Positions 24,280 through 33,525 of a stretch of 64,000 nucleotides of DNA are shown piece after piece. The first letter of the stretch is position 1. Each line of letters starts with the position of its first letter. The DNA is from RYN-230 sp036497945. GTDB lineage: Bacteria; Actinomycetota; Actinomycetes; Streptosporangiales; Streptosporangiaceae. Both the position numbers and the translations under genes were made by a program. Location of the stretch: positions 1-64,000 of the forward strand of contig DASXIN010000198.1 in the NCBI GenBank assembly GCA_036497945.1, given 5' to 3'. A model generated the notes under the pieces. The model had not been told where the DNA came from, searched no databases, and saw only the letters and a program-made list of their open reading frames with translations.

Positions 24280-25155
24280 ATGCTGCACGGGGAGCAACTC
24301 GGCCTGGACGGGATGCCGCGCCGTCTGTATCCGTGTACCCCGACCCGGCTGACCACCTGGCTGGCCTGCCAACGGCTGTACCGGATGAACTACCTGGACC
24401 GGCCGGCGCCGCGCAAAGGACCGCCGTGGGCGCACAACAGCCTGGGCGCCAGCGTGCACAACACGCTGGCCGCGTGGTGGCGGCTGCCCCGTTCGCAGCG
24501 GACGGTGGGGGCCGCGGGCGGTTTGCTGGAGCAGGGCTGGATCAACGAGGGTTTCGCCAGCGACGCGCAGTCGGCGGAGGTGCGCAGCCGGGCGGCCAGC
24601 ATGGTCGAGGCGTACGTGGCCCGGCTGGACCCGGCGGCCGAGCCGGCCGGGGTGGAACGCACGGTGGCCGCCCGCACCGAGCGGATCGCGGTGTCCGGCC
24701 GGATCGACCGGCTCGATGACCGGCCGTCCGGTACCGGGCGGGAGCTGGTGGTGGTCGACTACAAGACCGGGCGGCGGCCACTGAGCACCGACGACGCCCG
24801 CAGCTCGCTGCCGCTGGCGCTGTACGCGGTGGCCGCGGCGCGGGCGCTGCGGCGGCCGTGCCACCGGGTGGAACTGCATCACCTGCCGACCGCCGCGGTG
24901 CACGCCTGGACGCATACCGAAGCCACGCTGGCCCGGCAGCTGGGCCGGGCCGAGGACATCGCCGCCGAGTGCTCGGCCGCCGACGATCAGTTCCGCGCCG
25001 GGCTGCCGGACCCGGGAGGCGTGGATCAGGTGTTCCCGCCCAGTCCCGGGCCGGCCTGCGGCTGGTGTGACTTCCGCGCGCTGTGCCCGGAAGGATCGGC
25101 GGCCACCCCGGCCCGCCGCCCCTGGGACGGCCTCGACCTACCGGCCGACAGCTGA
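24280..25155 (+). CDS. RecB-like PD-(D/E)XK nuclease with probable Fe-S cluster
   Basis: 291 residues. Motifs: N-terminal SPTRLxxW-like CTPTRLTTWLACQRLYRMNY with C30, VSGRIDRLD, the catalytic VVDYKTGR (D and K), QLxLYA-like LPLALYAVAA, and C-terminal CGWCDFRALCPEG. One N-terminal cysteine plus three C-terminal ones is the AddB/Cas4-type arrangement that holds a 4Fe-4S cluster. Likely a single-strand DNA exonuclease in repair. No helicase domain is present. Six bases after the hydrolase gene, so probably co-transcribed. Confidence 0.85.
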   Translation: MLHGEQLGLDGMPRRLYPCTPTRLTTWLACQRLYRMNYLDRPAPRKGPPWAHNSLGASVHNTLAAWWRLPRSQRTVGAAGGLLEQGWINEGFASDAQSAEVRSRAASMVEAYVARLDPAAEPAGVERTVAARTERIAVSGRIDRLDDRPSGTGRELVVVDYKTGRRPLSTDDARSSLPLALYAVAAARALRRPCHRVELHHLPTAAVHAWTHTEATLARQLGRAEDIAAECSAADDQFRAGLPDPGGVDQVFPPSPGPACGWCDFRALCPEGSAATPARRPWDGLDLPADS

Positions 25156-25168
25156 GCGGGGCGGCGCC

Positions 25169-26149
25169 TCAGGGGGTGCGGGTGGGGCGGCCCCGGTGGC
25201 ATTCGACGGTGTTCCAGAAGCCGGTGAGGGTGCTCGCCGTGGTTTCCGGGGCCTCGACCGCCGGGGAGTGTGCGGCGGCGGGGATGCACACCCGCTGCGC
25301 GTCGAGCTGGGTGGCCATGTCCTCCTGGGCGGCCGGCTCCCACGCGTCGTCATTCTCGCCGTAGACCACCAGCAGCGGCACGCTGTCCAGCTTGGCCAGC
25401 GCCGGGGTGCGGTCCGGGCAGGACAGCAGGGCTTCGCCCATGGCCCGCAGCCCGGTCGGGCTGCTCTGCAGCATCCGGGTGCCCAGGAAGTCGATGATCC
25501 CGGCTGGGACCCCGCCGGCCACCGCCTCCGGCTCCATCCGGGTCTTCCAGATGCGCTCGATCTCCGCGCCCAGCTCGGCCGGGCCGGTGCCGTCCAGTTC
25601 GGCCAGCAGCTCACTCAGCACCGCCGCGCGCGGCCCGGTGATCGCCCCGGGGCCCGAGCTCATCAGGGTCAGGGAGCTGATCTGGGCCGCCCGGGCGAGC
25701 AGCACCTCCCGGGCCACCAGGCCACCGAGAGAGTGGCCGAGCAGGTGGATGCCCCGGGCGGCCGGACCGTCCGCGGCCCCGCCGGCCCGCTCACCCTCCT
25801 CGGCCGGGTCGGCCGGGTCAGCCCGCCCGGAACTCAGCCAGTCGGCGACCACGGCCACGTCCGCGGCCAGCGCATCCAGCTGGTAGGCCGCGGGGTCGTC
25901 GCCGCCCGGGGTCTCGTACTGGCCGCGCATGTCCATCGCGATCACCTGCCGGCCGGCCGAGGCCAGCGCCTGCAGGATGAGCAGGAAGTCCTCCTTGCTG
26001 CCGGTATAGCCAGGAACCAGCAGCGCGGGCTGCCGTTCGCGCACGCCGGTAGCCGGGAGCGCCTCGAGCGCGGCGAATTTGCCCCGGCTGGTTTCGATGA
26101 TCCGCTGCCGCACCCCAGCGGGCAGTTGCAGCGATTTGGGTGTGCTCAC
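25169..26149 (-). CDS. Alpha/beta-fold hydrolase
   Basis: 326 residues, GTG start. Oxyanion region LLVPGYTGSKEDF, nucleophile elbow LLGHSLGGLVA, acid in YGENDDAWEP, and histidine in AAAHSP near the C terminus: a complete Ser-Asp-His set. Family is broad; substrate cannot be told. A charged insert of alternating Asp/Ala/Glu (RADPADPAEEGERAGG) precedes the nucleophile. Confidence 0.85.
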   Translation of the reverse strand: MSTPKSLQLPAGVRQRIIETSRGKFAALEALPATGVRERQPALLVPGYTGSKEDFLLILQALASAGRQVIAMDMRGQYETPGGDDPAAYQLDALAADVAVVADWLSSGRADPADPAEEGERAGGAADGPAARGIHLLGHSLGGLVAREVLLARAAQISSLTLMSSGPGAITGPRAAVLSELLAELDGTGPAELGAEIERIWKTRMEPEAVAGGVPAGIIDFLGTRMLQSSPTGLRAMGEALLSCPDRTPALAKLDSVPLLVVYGENDDAWEPAAQEDMATQLDAQRVCIPAAAHSPAVEAPETTASTLTGFWNTVECHRGRPTRTP

Positions 26150-26230
26150 AGGCGGCCAGCCTACCCACCGATGCTGCGGGTACGCCTCACCAGTTCCTTG
26201 GTGATCCCTGGGTGCTGGTTGGACATCAGC

Positions 26231-27736
26231 TCAGCCTGCGGCGGCGTCCTTCTTGCCGCCGCGCCGGGACCGGCGCCGCCGCCTGCGAGCCGGCTGGCTG
26301 TGCTCGGCGGTGCCGTCGCCAGACGCCTGATGCTGCGGGTGGCTCTCGGTTTCCGGCTTGGCCGGCTCCCCGTCGCGCACCGTCACACCGCCCCGGGTCC
26401 GCCTGCGGATCCGGGGCTTGCGGGCCGCCTGCTCGCCGGCCTGGCCGCGGCGCGGCATCGGGGACCGGGCCCGGCCGGTCTCGCCCACGTCCTCCAGTTC
26501 CTCGGCTTCCAGGCCGAGCCGCTCCCGGCTGGCCCGGGGCAGGCTGCCGGTGACGCCGGCCGGGATGTCCAGCGTGGCGTACAGGTGCTCTGAGGTGGAG
26601 TACGTCTCCGGCGGCTCCGGCTGGCCCATGCCGAGCGCCTCGTTGATCAGCTTCCAGCGCGGCATGTCCGACCAGTCCACGAACGTCACCGCGATGCCGT
26701 CCCGGCCTGCCCGCCCGGTGCGCCCGGTACGGTGCAGGTAGGCCTTGTCGTCTTCCGGGCATTCGTAGTTGATCACGTGCGTGACGTCGTCCACGTCCAG
26801 CCCGCGGGACGCGACGTCGGTGGCCACCAGCACATCGATCTTGCCATTGCGGAACGCCCGCAGCGCCCGCTCACGCTGGCCCTGGCCGAGGTCGCCGTGC
26901 ACCGCGGCGGCGGCGAAGCCGCGCGTGGTCAGCGCGTCGGCCACCTGGTCCGCGGATCGCTTGGTCCGGCAGAACACCATGCTCAGGCCCCGGCCGTTGG
27001 CCTGCAGGACGCGGGCCAGCATCTCGATCTTGTCCATCTGGTGCGCACGGAACACGTGCTGCACGGTCAGCGGCACCAGGTCGGGCTCGTCGTGCTGCTC
27101 GCCCCGGACGTGCAGTGGCTGGCGCAGGTGGCGCCGGGCCAGGGTGACCACTTCACCCGGCATGGTGGCGGAGAACAGCATGGTCTGCCGCCCGGCCGGG
27201 GTGCGCTCCAGGATCCGCTCCACGTCGGGCAGGAACCCGAGGTCGAGCATCTTGTCCGCCTCGTCGAGCACCAGGGCGCGCACCGCGGACAGTTTCAGGT
27301 GCCGCTGCCCGACCAGGTCGAGCAGCCGGCCGGGCGTGCCGACCACGATGTCCACGCCGCGGCGCAGCGCGTCGATCTGCGGCTCGTAGGCCCGCCCGCC
27401 GTACACGGTGAGCACCCGGGTGCCCAGCGCGACGCTGGCCACCCGCAGGTCCTCGGCGACCTGGCTGGCCAGTTCCCGGGTGGGTACCACGACGAGCGCC
27501 GCCGGGGCGGTGGGCTCGCTGGCCGGGGTGTCGGCCAGGTGCTGCAGCAGCGGGATGCCGAAGGCCAGCGTCTTGCCCGTGCCGGTGCGGGCCTGGCCGA
27601 TGATGTCGTGCCCGCCGAGCGCGACCGGCAGGGCCAGGCTCTGGATGGGGAACGGGGCGGTGATGCCCACGCCCTCCAAGGCGATGCAGATCCGCTCGTC
27701 TACGCCAAGGTCACGAAAGGTTTGCGCGGCGTCCAC
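26231..27736 (-). CDS. rhlE: DEAD-box ATP-dependent RNA helicase (RhlE type)
   Basis: 501 residues, GTG start. All core motifs are present: Q motif FPIQSLALP, ARTGTGKT, PTRELASQ, GTPGRLLDL, VLDEADKML, FSATMP, ATDVASRGLD and HRTGRTGRAGRDG. The C-terminal ~110 residues are basic and low-complexity (RRRRRRSRRGGKKDAAAG), typical of RNA-binding tails of mycobacterial RhlE. Expected in ribosome assembly or RNA decay. Next to the ferritin-like, DUF3107 and TetR genes, as in Mycobacterium. Confidence 0.94.
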   Translation of the reverse strand: MDAAQTFRDLGVDERICIALEGVGITAPFPIQSLALPVALGGHDIIGQARTGTGKTLAFGIPLLQHLADTPASEPTAPAALVVVPTRELASQVAEDLRVASVALGTRVLTVYGGRAYEPQIDALRRGVDIVVGTPGRLLDLVGQRHLKLSAVRALVLDEADKMLDLGFLPDVERILERTPAGRQTMLFSATMPGEVVTLARRHLRQPLHVRGEQHDEPDLVPLTVQHVFRAHQMDKIEMLARVLQANGRGLSMVFCRTKRSADQVADALTTRGFAAAAVHGDLGQGQRERALRAFRNGKIDVLVATDVASRGLDVDDVTHVINYECPEDDKAYLHRTGRTGRAGRDGIAVTFVDWSDMPRWKLINEALGMGQPEPPETYSTSEHLYATLDIPAGVTGSLPRASRERLGLEAEELEDVGETGRARSPMPRRGQAGEQAARKPRIRRRTRGGVTVRDGEPAKPETESHPQHQASGDGTAEHSQPARRRRRRSRRGGKKDAAAG

Positions 27737-28085
27737 GTCCGGAGAACCAGCTTCCGGGCGGTTGTCCCCCGGGGGTTCTGCTACGGATGAGGTCAGTGTG
27801 TGCGTTGTCAGTTCAATCAGCTTCCATCAGTGGCCCGCTGGCTGACGGCACGCTGACCGCGCGTGATGGCCTTTCGGGCCTCGCTAGTGGCTCCGCTGAC
27901 GGGCTCGGCCCACCAGCGCAATAGGGCTTCCAGTCAGACGAACGACGAGCCCTACTGCCACCAAGAACACGGTCGGGGTGTGCCGCATTCCCAGCACAAA
28001 ACTGCAAGCAGTGTACCAATGCGTGCTGCGCGCTGGGTGATCCGACGCGCCCGCCTCGTCCGTGCCAGGTTGTTACGCTTCGCGG
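27737..28085. other. Divergent intergenic region between helicase and ferritin-like genes
   Basis: 349 bases with no credible gene on either strand; open frames here are shadows. It must hold promoters for both directions. Visible features: a small hairpin GGCC-TTTCG-GGCC near 27869-27881 and repeated CGCTGACGG words near 27840 and 27893. No clear -35/-10 pair identified. Confidence 0.5.
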
Positions 28086-28823
28086 GTGACCGAAGCACGG
28101 CGCCGCGAGGACGCGTCGCAGCAGCCCGACGGCCCCGATCGGGCCGGCGTCCTCGACCTGCTTGGGCTGCTCGCTTACGCCGAGCTGGTGGCGTTCTTCC
28201 GGCTGTCCGACGATGCCGCGCTGGCCCCGTCGCTGGCCGACAAGGCGGCCCTGGGTGAGATGGCGGTGGCCGAGTTCGGCCACTTCCGGCTGCTCTGGGA
28301 GCACATCACCGCGCTGGGCGCGCAACCCGACCAGGTGATGCTCCCGTTCACCGCGGCGCTGGATGCCTTCCACGCCCGCACCGCCCCGTCCGACTGGCTG
28401 GAGGGCCTGGTCAAGGCGTACGTCGGGGACGGCATCGCGGCCGACTTCTACCGTGCGGTGGCCGAGCTGGTAGACCCGCAGACCCGCGACCTGGTGCTCC
28501 AGGTGCTGGCCGACACCGGGCACGCCGAGTTCGTCATCGCCCGGGTGCGCGCGGCCATCGCCGCCGACCCGCAGGTCGCGGGCCGGCTGGCGCTGTGGGC
28601 CAGGCGGCTGGTCGGCGAGGCGCTGGCCCAGGCCTACCGGGTGGTGGCCGACCGGCGCCCGCTGGCCACCCTGCTCTCGGCCGGCGCAGGCCTCTCAGCC
28701 ACGGGTACCCCGGCCGCCGACGGCGCAGCCACGGACAGCGACCTCGGCGACATCGGGCGGATGCTGGCCCGGATCACCGACGCGCACGCCCAGCGCATGT
28801 CCGCCCTCGGCCTGGCCGGCTAA
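28086..28823 (+). CDS. Ferritin-like fold protein (MiaE-related)
   Basis: 245 residues from GTG 28086; no ribosome site precedes it, so a leaderless transcript is possible. A four-helix ferritin-like bundle with metal-ligand pattern LGEMAVAEFGHFRLL (E-x-x-H) and a second helix pair GDGIAADFY...DTGHAEFVIARVR. The family is related to tRNA-(ms2io6A) hydroxylase and always sits beside rhlE in actinobacteria. Diiron chemistry is inferred from the fold; the substrate is unknown. Its stop codon overlaps that of DUF3107 on the other strand. Confidence 0.82.
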   Translation: MTEARRREDASQQPDGPDRAGVLDLLGLLAYAELVAFFRLSDDAALAPSLADKAALGEMAVAEFGHFRLLWEHITALGAQPDQVMLPFTAALDAFHARTAPSDWLEGLVKAYVGDGIAADFYRAVAELVDPQTRDLVLQVLADTGHAEFVIARVRAAIAADPQVAGRLALWARRLVGEALAQAYRVVADRRPLATLLSAGAGLSATGTPAADGAATDSDLGDIGRMLARITDAHAQRMSALGLAG

Positions 28824-29044
28824 CTGCCGAAGCCGACCCGGCGCGTCTCGGCGTCGGTGAACTCGATGTAGGCGATCTTGTCCGCCGGGACCAGGAACTT
28901 GCCGCCCTTGGTGTCCGGGAGCACGAACAACCCACTGCCGTCGGCCAGCGCCTCGCTCAGCAGCCGCTGCACCTCGTCTGCGGACACCTGGGTCTCCAGC
29001 ACCAGTTCCCGCGTGATGGACTGGATCCCGATCTTGACTTCCAC
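28820..29044 (-). CDS. DUF3107 protein (TB9.4-like)
   Basis: 74 residues: VKIGIQSITRELVLETQVSA...LFVLPDTKGGKFLVPADKIAYIEFTD, ending RRVGFGS. It matches a small, highly conserved actinobacterial protein, an ATP-binding-like peptide of unknown role. GTG start with AGGAG upstream. Fourteen bases downstream of the TetR gene. Confidence 0.92.
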   Translation of the reverse strand: MEVKIGIQSITRELVLETQVSADEVQRLLSEALADGSGLFVLPDTKGGKFLVPADKIAYIEFTDAETRRVGFGS

Positions 29045-29057
29045 TGCGCTCCTGTCG

Positions 29058-29678
29058 TCAGGTGGTGCGCGGCCAGCCGCTGATGCCGCGCCAGGCCAGC
29101 CGGGCCATCAGTTCCTCGGCCGCGTTCTTGGGGATGGCCCGGTCGGTGCCCAGCCAGTAGGTGGCGCTGATCCTGGCCATGCCGACCAGGCCGATGCTGA
29201 GCAGGTGAGCCTCGGCGTCGCTCATCCCGGTGTCCTCGCGGATGACCTCGCTGATCATGTCGGCGTGGTGCTGCATGGTCTGGTCCAGCCGGTCCCGGAC
29301 GGCCGGCTCGTTCCGCAGGTCGGACTCGAACACCAGGCGGAACGCGCCGCCGGTGTCGGTGACGAAGTCGAAGAACGCCTGGAACGTGGCGGTGACCCGC
29401 TGCTTGTTGTCCGTGGTCGAGGCGAGTGCGTTACGGATCGTGGCGGTGAGTGCCTCGCCGCTCTCGTCGAGCAGCGCCAGGTACAGTTCCAGCTTGCCGG
29501 GGAAGTGCTGGTACAGCACCGGCTTGCTGACCCCGGCCCGTTCGGCGATCTCGTCCATGGCCGCCGCGTGGTAGCCCTGCGCGACGAAGACCTCCTGGGC
29601 GGCCCCCAGTAGCTGCCGGCGCCGGGCGGGCCTCGGCAGCCGCGTACCGGCCGTACGGGCCTGCGGTGTTGCTGTCAC
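29058..29678 (-). CDS. TetR family transcriptional regulator
   Basis: 206 residues from GTG 29676-29678, preceded by GGAG. N-terminal helix-turn-helix AAQEVFVAQGYHAAAMDEIA followed by ERAGVSKPVLYQHFPGKLEL (about 25-65); the C-terminal ligand domain is of the kind paired with DUF3107 in Mycobacterium. Probably co-transcribed with DUF3107. Ligand and targets unknown. Confidence 0.92.
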   Translation of the reverse strand: MTATPQARTAGTRLPRPARRRQLLGAAQEVFVAQGYHAAAMDEIAERAGVSKPVLYQHFPGKLELYLALLDESGEALTATIRNALASTTDNKQRVTATFQAFFDFVTDTGGAFRLVFESDLRNEPAVRDRLDQTMQHHADMISEVIREDTGMSDAEAHLLSIGLVGMARISATYWLGTDRAIPKNAAEELMARLAWRGISGWPRTT

Positions 29679-29787
29679 GAGACACTCCGATGCGTCTGTC
29701 CGGCGGCAAACCCGCCTGATCACGCCATCCTACGACCGCGCGGACGCTCCGGGACCGGTAACAGAACGTGACTCGAGGGTTGGCGGG

Positions 29788-29985
29788 TCAGCGGTAATTA
29801 TCGTCGTCGTTGCTCACTTCGAGGTGCTGTTCCGCGGCGTCCGCCTCGTCCGCCTCGTCGGGCAGCTCGAACGGCACGGAGTCAGCCGGCTCGTCGTCCT
29901 CCCCGGGCAGCGGCCGGTGCTGCTCGATGGCGTCGGCGGTCGGTGCTTCTATGTCCTCGCTGGAATCCCAGCTCCCGTCGCTCAC
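29788..29985 (-). CDS. Small highly acidic protein
   Basis: 65 residues with about one third Asp/Glu (SWDSSEDIEAPTADAIEQHR...DEADEADAAEQHLEV). No helix-turn-helix, cysteine or membrane segment. GTG overlaps the stop of the FAD oxidoreductase gene (GTGA), so translation is coupled. Similar short acidic proteins starting MSxxxWDxxEDIEAPT occur widely in actinobacteria; function unknown. Could bind or shield the oxidoreductase, which is inference from coupling only. Confidence 0.75.
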   Translation of the reverse strand: MSDGSWDSSEDIEAPTADAIEQHRPLPGEDDEPADSVPFELPDEADEADAAEQHLEVSNDDDNYR

Positions 29986-31520
29986 GAAGTCACCTTATTC
30001 ATCAGCTGGCTGGCTCGCCCGGCCTCGGTCACGGCCGGGTCTCCCGCACCCGGGCCCTGGTTGCCCGGTGCTCCGGCGGTCTGCCCGGCCAGCTCCGGGC
30101 CTGCCGCGGCTGGCCCGGAGGCGGCCAGCCCGCGCAGCGGCGCGCCCACCGCCTCACCGTAGCTGGGGAAGGCGTGCACCATGTCGGCCAGCACGTACAG
30201 CGGGATCCGGGCCCGGATGGCCAGCGTCACCTCGCCCATCCACTCTTCCGCGTACGGGCCTACCGCCGCCGCGCCGACCAGGAAGTCGTCGTTGCCCGCG
30301 TCCGCGTACAGTTCGACCCGGCCGCGGTCGTCATCCTCCACCGTGGCCCGGGCCGTCTCGGCCAGGTCACAGCTCACCGTGATCAGGTCCACCCCGCTGA
30401 CCGCGGCCAGCGCGGGCGACATGCCCACGGTGACCACCGACGGCGAGGTGTACACCGTCCGGGGCACCGCCCGGTAGTCCGCGGCGCGGTTCCCGCCCAG
30501 GATGTTGGCGGCCACGATCCTGGCCTGGTACCTGGCGGTGTGCGTGTACGGCGCGACCGCGGTCACGTCGCCCGCCGCCCACAGCCGCCCGGCCGGCTGC
30601 CTGGTCTGCTGGCCCGCGCCGAGCAGCGTGCCGCTGGGCGGCGCGGCCGGGACCACCCGGCACGTCTCGTCCAGCGGTAGCGCCTCGCCGGCCGGGATGC
30701 CGAGCACCTCGAGCCCGATGCCACTGACCCGCGGCTGCCGTCCGGTGGCCAGCAACACCCGGTCCGCCTCGATCCGGGTCCCGTCGGCCAGGGTCAGCGC
30801 CAGCCCGGAGTCCAGCGTCTCGGCCTTCACCACCGGTGAGCCCAGCCGCAGGTCCACCCCGGTGCGGCGGAGCGCGTCGCCGAGGATCTCCCCGGTGAAC
30901 GTGGCCTCGCCCGGCAGCACGTGTGGTTCCGCTTCCAGCAGCGTCACCTGCGAGCCGAACGCCGCGTAGATCTGCGCCAGCTCGCAGCCCACCGGGCCCG
31001 CTCCCAGCACGATCAGCCGCCGCGGCAGGTCAGGGCAGGTCAGCGCCTCGGCGCTGGTCCAGGTGGGCACGTCGGTCAGCCCTTCGACCGGCGGCGCGAC
31101 CGGCTCGCTGCCGGTGGCCAGCACCAGGTCCTTGTAGCGCAGCGTCACTGCGCCGGACGGGGCGGCCCCGTCCAGGCTGGCCTTGACCGGGTTCGGCACC
31201 ACCACCACCGTGCCCGGCTTGGTCACCCGGCCGGTCCCGCGGAGCAGGGTCACCCCGGCCTCGGCCAGCCGCGCGGTGGCCACGGTGTCGTTCAGGTGGC
31301 CGGCTACCTCGTCCCGGCGGTCCACCGCGTGCTCCCAGGTCTCGCCCCGGCGCGCCGACTGAAGCAGTGACTTGGACGGCATATCGGCCAGGTAGGGCGA
31401 CTCGCCGCCGACCAGGCCGGCCTCCACCAGGGCCGCCGAGCGGCCGCCCCGGGAGACCTCGGTGGCGATGAGCGTGCCGGATGTTCCCCCGCCCAGCACG
31501 ACGACGTCGAAGTCAGGCAT
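29982..31520 (-). CDS. FAD-dependent oxidoreductase of the disulfide-reductase fold, lacking the redox cysteines
   Basis: 512 residues; ATG 31518-31520 with GGGAGGAT upstream. FAD site VVVLGGGTSGTLIATEVSR, NAD(P) site LIVLGAGPVGCELAQIYAAF, second FAD motif LWAAGDVTAVAPYTH, and the C-terminal dimerisation domain including MVHAFPSYGEA. At the place where dihydrolipoamide or mercuric reductases carry GGTCxxxxC this protein reads GESPYLADMPSK, so no dithiol can form. A quinone- or other non-disulfide reductase is likely, as for the LpdA-type quinone reductase of mycobacteria. Coupled to the small acidic protein. Confidence 0.85.
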   Translation of the reverse strand: MPDFDVVVLGGGTSGTLIATEVSRGGRSAALVEAGLVGGESPYLADMPSKSLLQSARRGETWEHAVDRRDEVAGHLNDTVATARLAEAGVTLLRGTGRVTKPGTVVVVPNPVKASLDGAAPSGAVTLRYKDLVLATGSEPVAPPVEGLTDVPTWTSAEALTCPDLPRRLIVLGAGPVGCELAQIYAAFGSQVTLLEAEPHVLPGEATFTGEILGDALRRTGVDLRLGSPVVKAETLDSGLALTLADGTRIEADRVLLATGRQPRVSGIGLEVLGIPAGEALPLDETCRVVPAAPPSGTLLGAGQQTRQPAGRLWAAGDVTAVAPYTHTARYQARIVAANILGGNRAADYRAVPRTVYTSPSVVTVGMSPALAAVSGVDLITVSCDLAETARATVEDDDRGRVELYADAGNDDFLVGAAAVGPYAEEWMGEVTLAIRARIPLYVLADMVHAFPSYGEAVGAPLRGLAASGPAAAGPELAGQTAGAPGNQGPGAGDPAVTEAGRASQLMNKVTS

Positions 31521-31650
31521 GTGCTGATCCTCCCCCGCCTCGCTCTGCCTACGCGGTCCGTTCCCGGCCGACGCGGTCATTCTGACAGCCGGAGCCACCG
31601 AGGCTCGCCGCAGAGGGGCACATTCCGCGCATCCTGGGTACTGACACTGC

Positions 31651-32469
31651 ATGCGCAGCATGTGGAAAGGTGCCATCTCGTTCGGGCTCGTAATGATCCC
31701 GGTCAAGCTGTATACCGCTACCGAGCAGCGGGACGTTACTTTCCGTCAAGTGCACGCAGCGGACGGCGGCCGGATCAGGTTCCGCCGAGTCTGCGAGCTG
31801 GACGGCGAAGAGGTGCCGTACGCCGAAGTGGCCAAGGGGTACGAGCTGGAGGATGGGCGGGCGGTCGTGCTGACCGACGAGGATTTCGCCCAGCTGCCGC
31901 TGCCTACCGCGCGCAGCATCGAGGTGCTGAACTTCACCCCGGCCGACCAGATCGATCCGATCCTGATGAACCGGAGCTACTACGTGGAGCCGGAGAAAGC
32001 CGGGACGCGGGCCTATGCGCTGCTCCGGGATGCGCTGGAGCAGTCCGGCCGGGTGGCCGTGGCCCGGGTCGCGCTGCGCCAGCGCGAGTCACTGGCCACG
32101 CTGCGCACCCGGGACGGCGCGCTGGTGCTGGAGACCCTGCTCTGGCCGGATGAAGTGCGCGCCGCCGACTTCGCGTTCCTGGACGAGGACATCCAGACCC
32201 GGCCCCAGGAGCTGAAGATGGCGTCCTCGCTGATCGACTCGATGACCGAGGACTTCGATCCCGAGCAGTACCACGACAACTACCGTGAGGCGCTGGAGGA
32301 ACTGGTCGCGGCCAAGGTGGAAGGCCTGGCCCCGCCGGAGCCCGCCGAACGGCCGGCTGCCGAGCCGGTCAGCCTGATGGACGCGCTGCAGGCCAGCCTG
32401 GACGCGGCGAGCAAGGAAAGCACCGGCGGCACGCGCAAGCGCCCGCCCCGCAAGCGCGCCAGCGCCTGA
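31651..32469 (+). CDS. ku: Non-homologous end-joining protein Ku
   Basis: 272 residues. Bacterial Ku core: MWKGAISFGLVMIPVKLYTAT, RIRFRRVCELDGEEV, VLTDEDFAQL, MNRSYYVEPEK, and VARVALRQRESLATLRTRDGALV-type strands, with a lysine/arginine-rich tail (RKRPPRKRASA). It would form a homodimeric ring on DNA ends and recruit LigD. No ligase D gene lies in the window. Start ATG 31651. Confidence 0.95.
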   Translation: MRSMWKGAISFGLVMIPVKLYTATEQRDVTFRQVHAADGGRIRFRRVCELDGEEVPYAEVAKGYELEDGRAVVLTDEDFAQLPLPTARSIEVLNFTPADQIDPILMNRSYYVEPEKAGTRAYALLRDALEQSGRVAVARVALRQRESLATLRTRDGALVLETLLWPDEVRAADFAFLDEDIQTRPQELKMASSLIDSMTEDFDPEQYHDNYREALEELVAAKVEGLAPPEPAERPAAEPVSLMDALQASLDAASKESTGGTRKRPPRKRASA

Positions 32470-32544
32470 GCCGCAATCTTTCTGCCTAACGCCAGTGCCC
32501 AAGTAATCTGGCCTGGCCATGGAACCCAGGATTGGCGGCGACTG

Positions 32545-33525
32545 ATGAGAACGCGCACCCTCGGCCAGGGCCTTGCCGTCACCGAACTCGGCCTGGGCTG
32601 CATGGGGATGAGCCAGTCCTACGGCACGCCGGACGACGCGGAGTCGGTGGCCACCATCCACCGCGCGCTGGGCCTCGGGATCACGTTCCTGGACACCGCG
32701 GATGCCTACGGCCCGTTCACCAATGAGGAGCTGGTCGGCGGGGCGATCAAGGGCCGCCGGGACGAGGTCGTGCTGGCCACCAAGTTCGGCAACCAGCGCC
32801 GCCCGGACGGCACCAGGACGGTCAACGGCCGCCCGGAGTACGTACGCGAGGCGTGCGACGCCTCGCTGCGCCGGCTCGGCACCGATCGCATCGACCTGTA
32901 CTACCAGCACCGGGTGGACCCCACCGTGCCGGTCGAGGAGACCTGGGGCGCGCTGAGCGAGCTGGTGCACGCCGGGAAGGTGCGCTACCTGGGTATCTCG
33001 GAGGCCGCGCCGGCCACCGTGCGCCGGGCGCACGGGGTGCACCCGATCGCGGCCGGCCAGTACGAGTACTCGCTGTTCACCCGGGAACCCGAGGACGAGG
33101 TGCTGCCGCTGTTCCGCGAGCTGGGCATCGGCCTGGTGAGCTACAGCCCGCTCGGCCGCGGGCTGCTGACCGGGACGCTGGACGCCGCGGGCGGCTTCGG
33201 CGCGGCCGACTTCCGGTCCCGCGCCCCGCGCTTCCAGGGTGAGAACTACACCCGCAACCTGGCCATGACGGCTGCCGTCGAGCAGCTGGCTGAGGCCACC
33301 GGCGTCACCGCGGCGCAGCTGGCCATCGCCTGGGTGCTGGCCCAGGGAGACGACATCGTCGCCATCCCGGGCACCAAGCGGCGCAGCTACCTGGAGCAGA
33401 ACGCAGCCGCCGCCGACATCGTGCTGCACGCCGCGGACCTGGCCGCGCTGGAGTCGGCGGTGCCCCGGGACGCGGCCGCCGGGGAGCGGTACCCAGCCGA
33501 GTTCATGGCGCACATCGGCCGTTGA
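32545..33525 (+). CDS. Aldo/keto reductase
   Basis: 326 residues, TIM-barrel NADPH-dependent reductase. Catalytic tetrad visible: D50, Y55 (FLDTADAYG), K80 (VVLATKFG) and the histidine in YYQHRVDPTVP. NADPH contact SYSPLGRGLLTG, and IPGTKRR near the end. Same subgroup as plant auxin-induced-like and YajO-type enzymes. Its stop overlaps the TTG start of nagA, so it heads a four-gene overlapping operon for amino sugars; substrate not evident. Confidence 0.92.
   Translation: MRTRTLGQGLAVTELGLGCMGMSQSYGTPDDAESVATIHRALGLGITFLDTADAYGPFTNEELVGGAIKGRRDEVVLATKFGNQRRPDGTRTVNGRPEYVREACDASLRRLGTDRIDLYYQHRVDPTVPVEETWGALSELVHAGKVRYLGISEAAPATVRRAHGVHPIAAGQYEYSLFTREPEDEVLPLFRELGIGLVSYSPLGRGLLTGTLDAAGGFGAADFRSRAPRFQGENYTRNLAMTAAVEQLAEATGVTAAQLAIAWVLAQGDDIVAIPGTKRRSYLEQNAAAADIVLHAADLAALESAVPRDAAAGERYPAEFMAHIGR

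Noticed and set aside
31521..31706. Longer N terminus for the FAD oxidoreductase (ATG at 31706)
   Set aside because: The ribosome site GGGAGGAT and the FAD motif fit ATG 31518-31520; the extra residues have no homology-like pattern.
31651..32469. A complete NHEJ operon with ligD
   Set aside because: Neighbours are an FAD oxidoreductase and an aldo-keto reductase; no ligase or polymerase domain is present.
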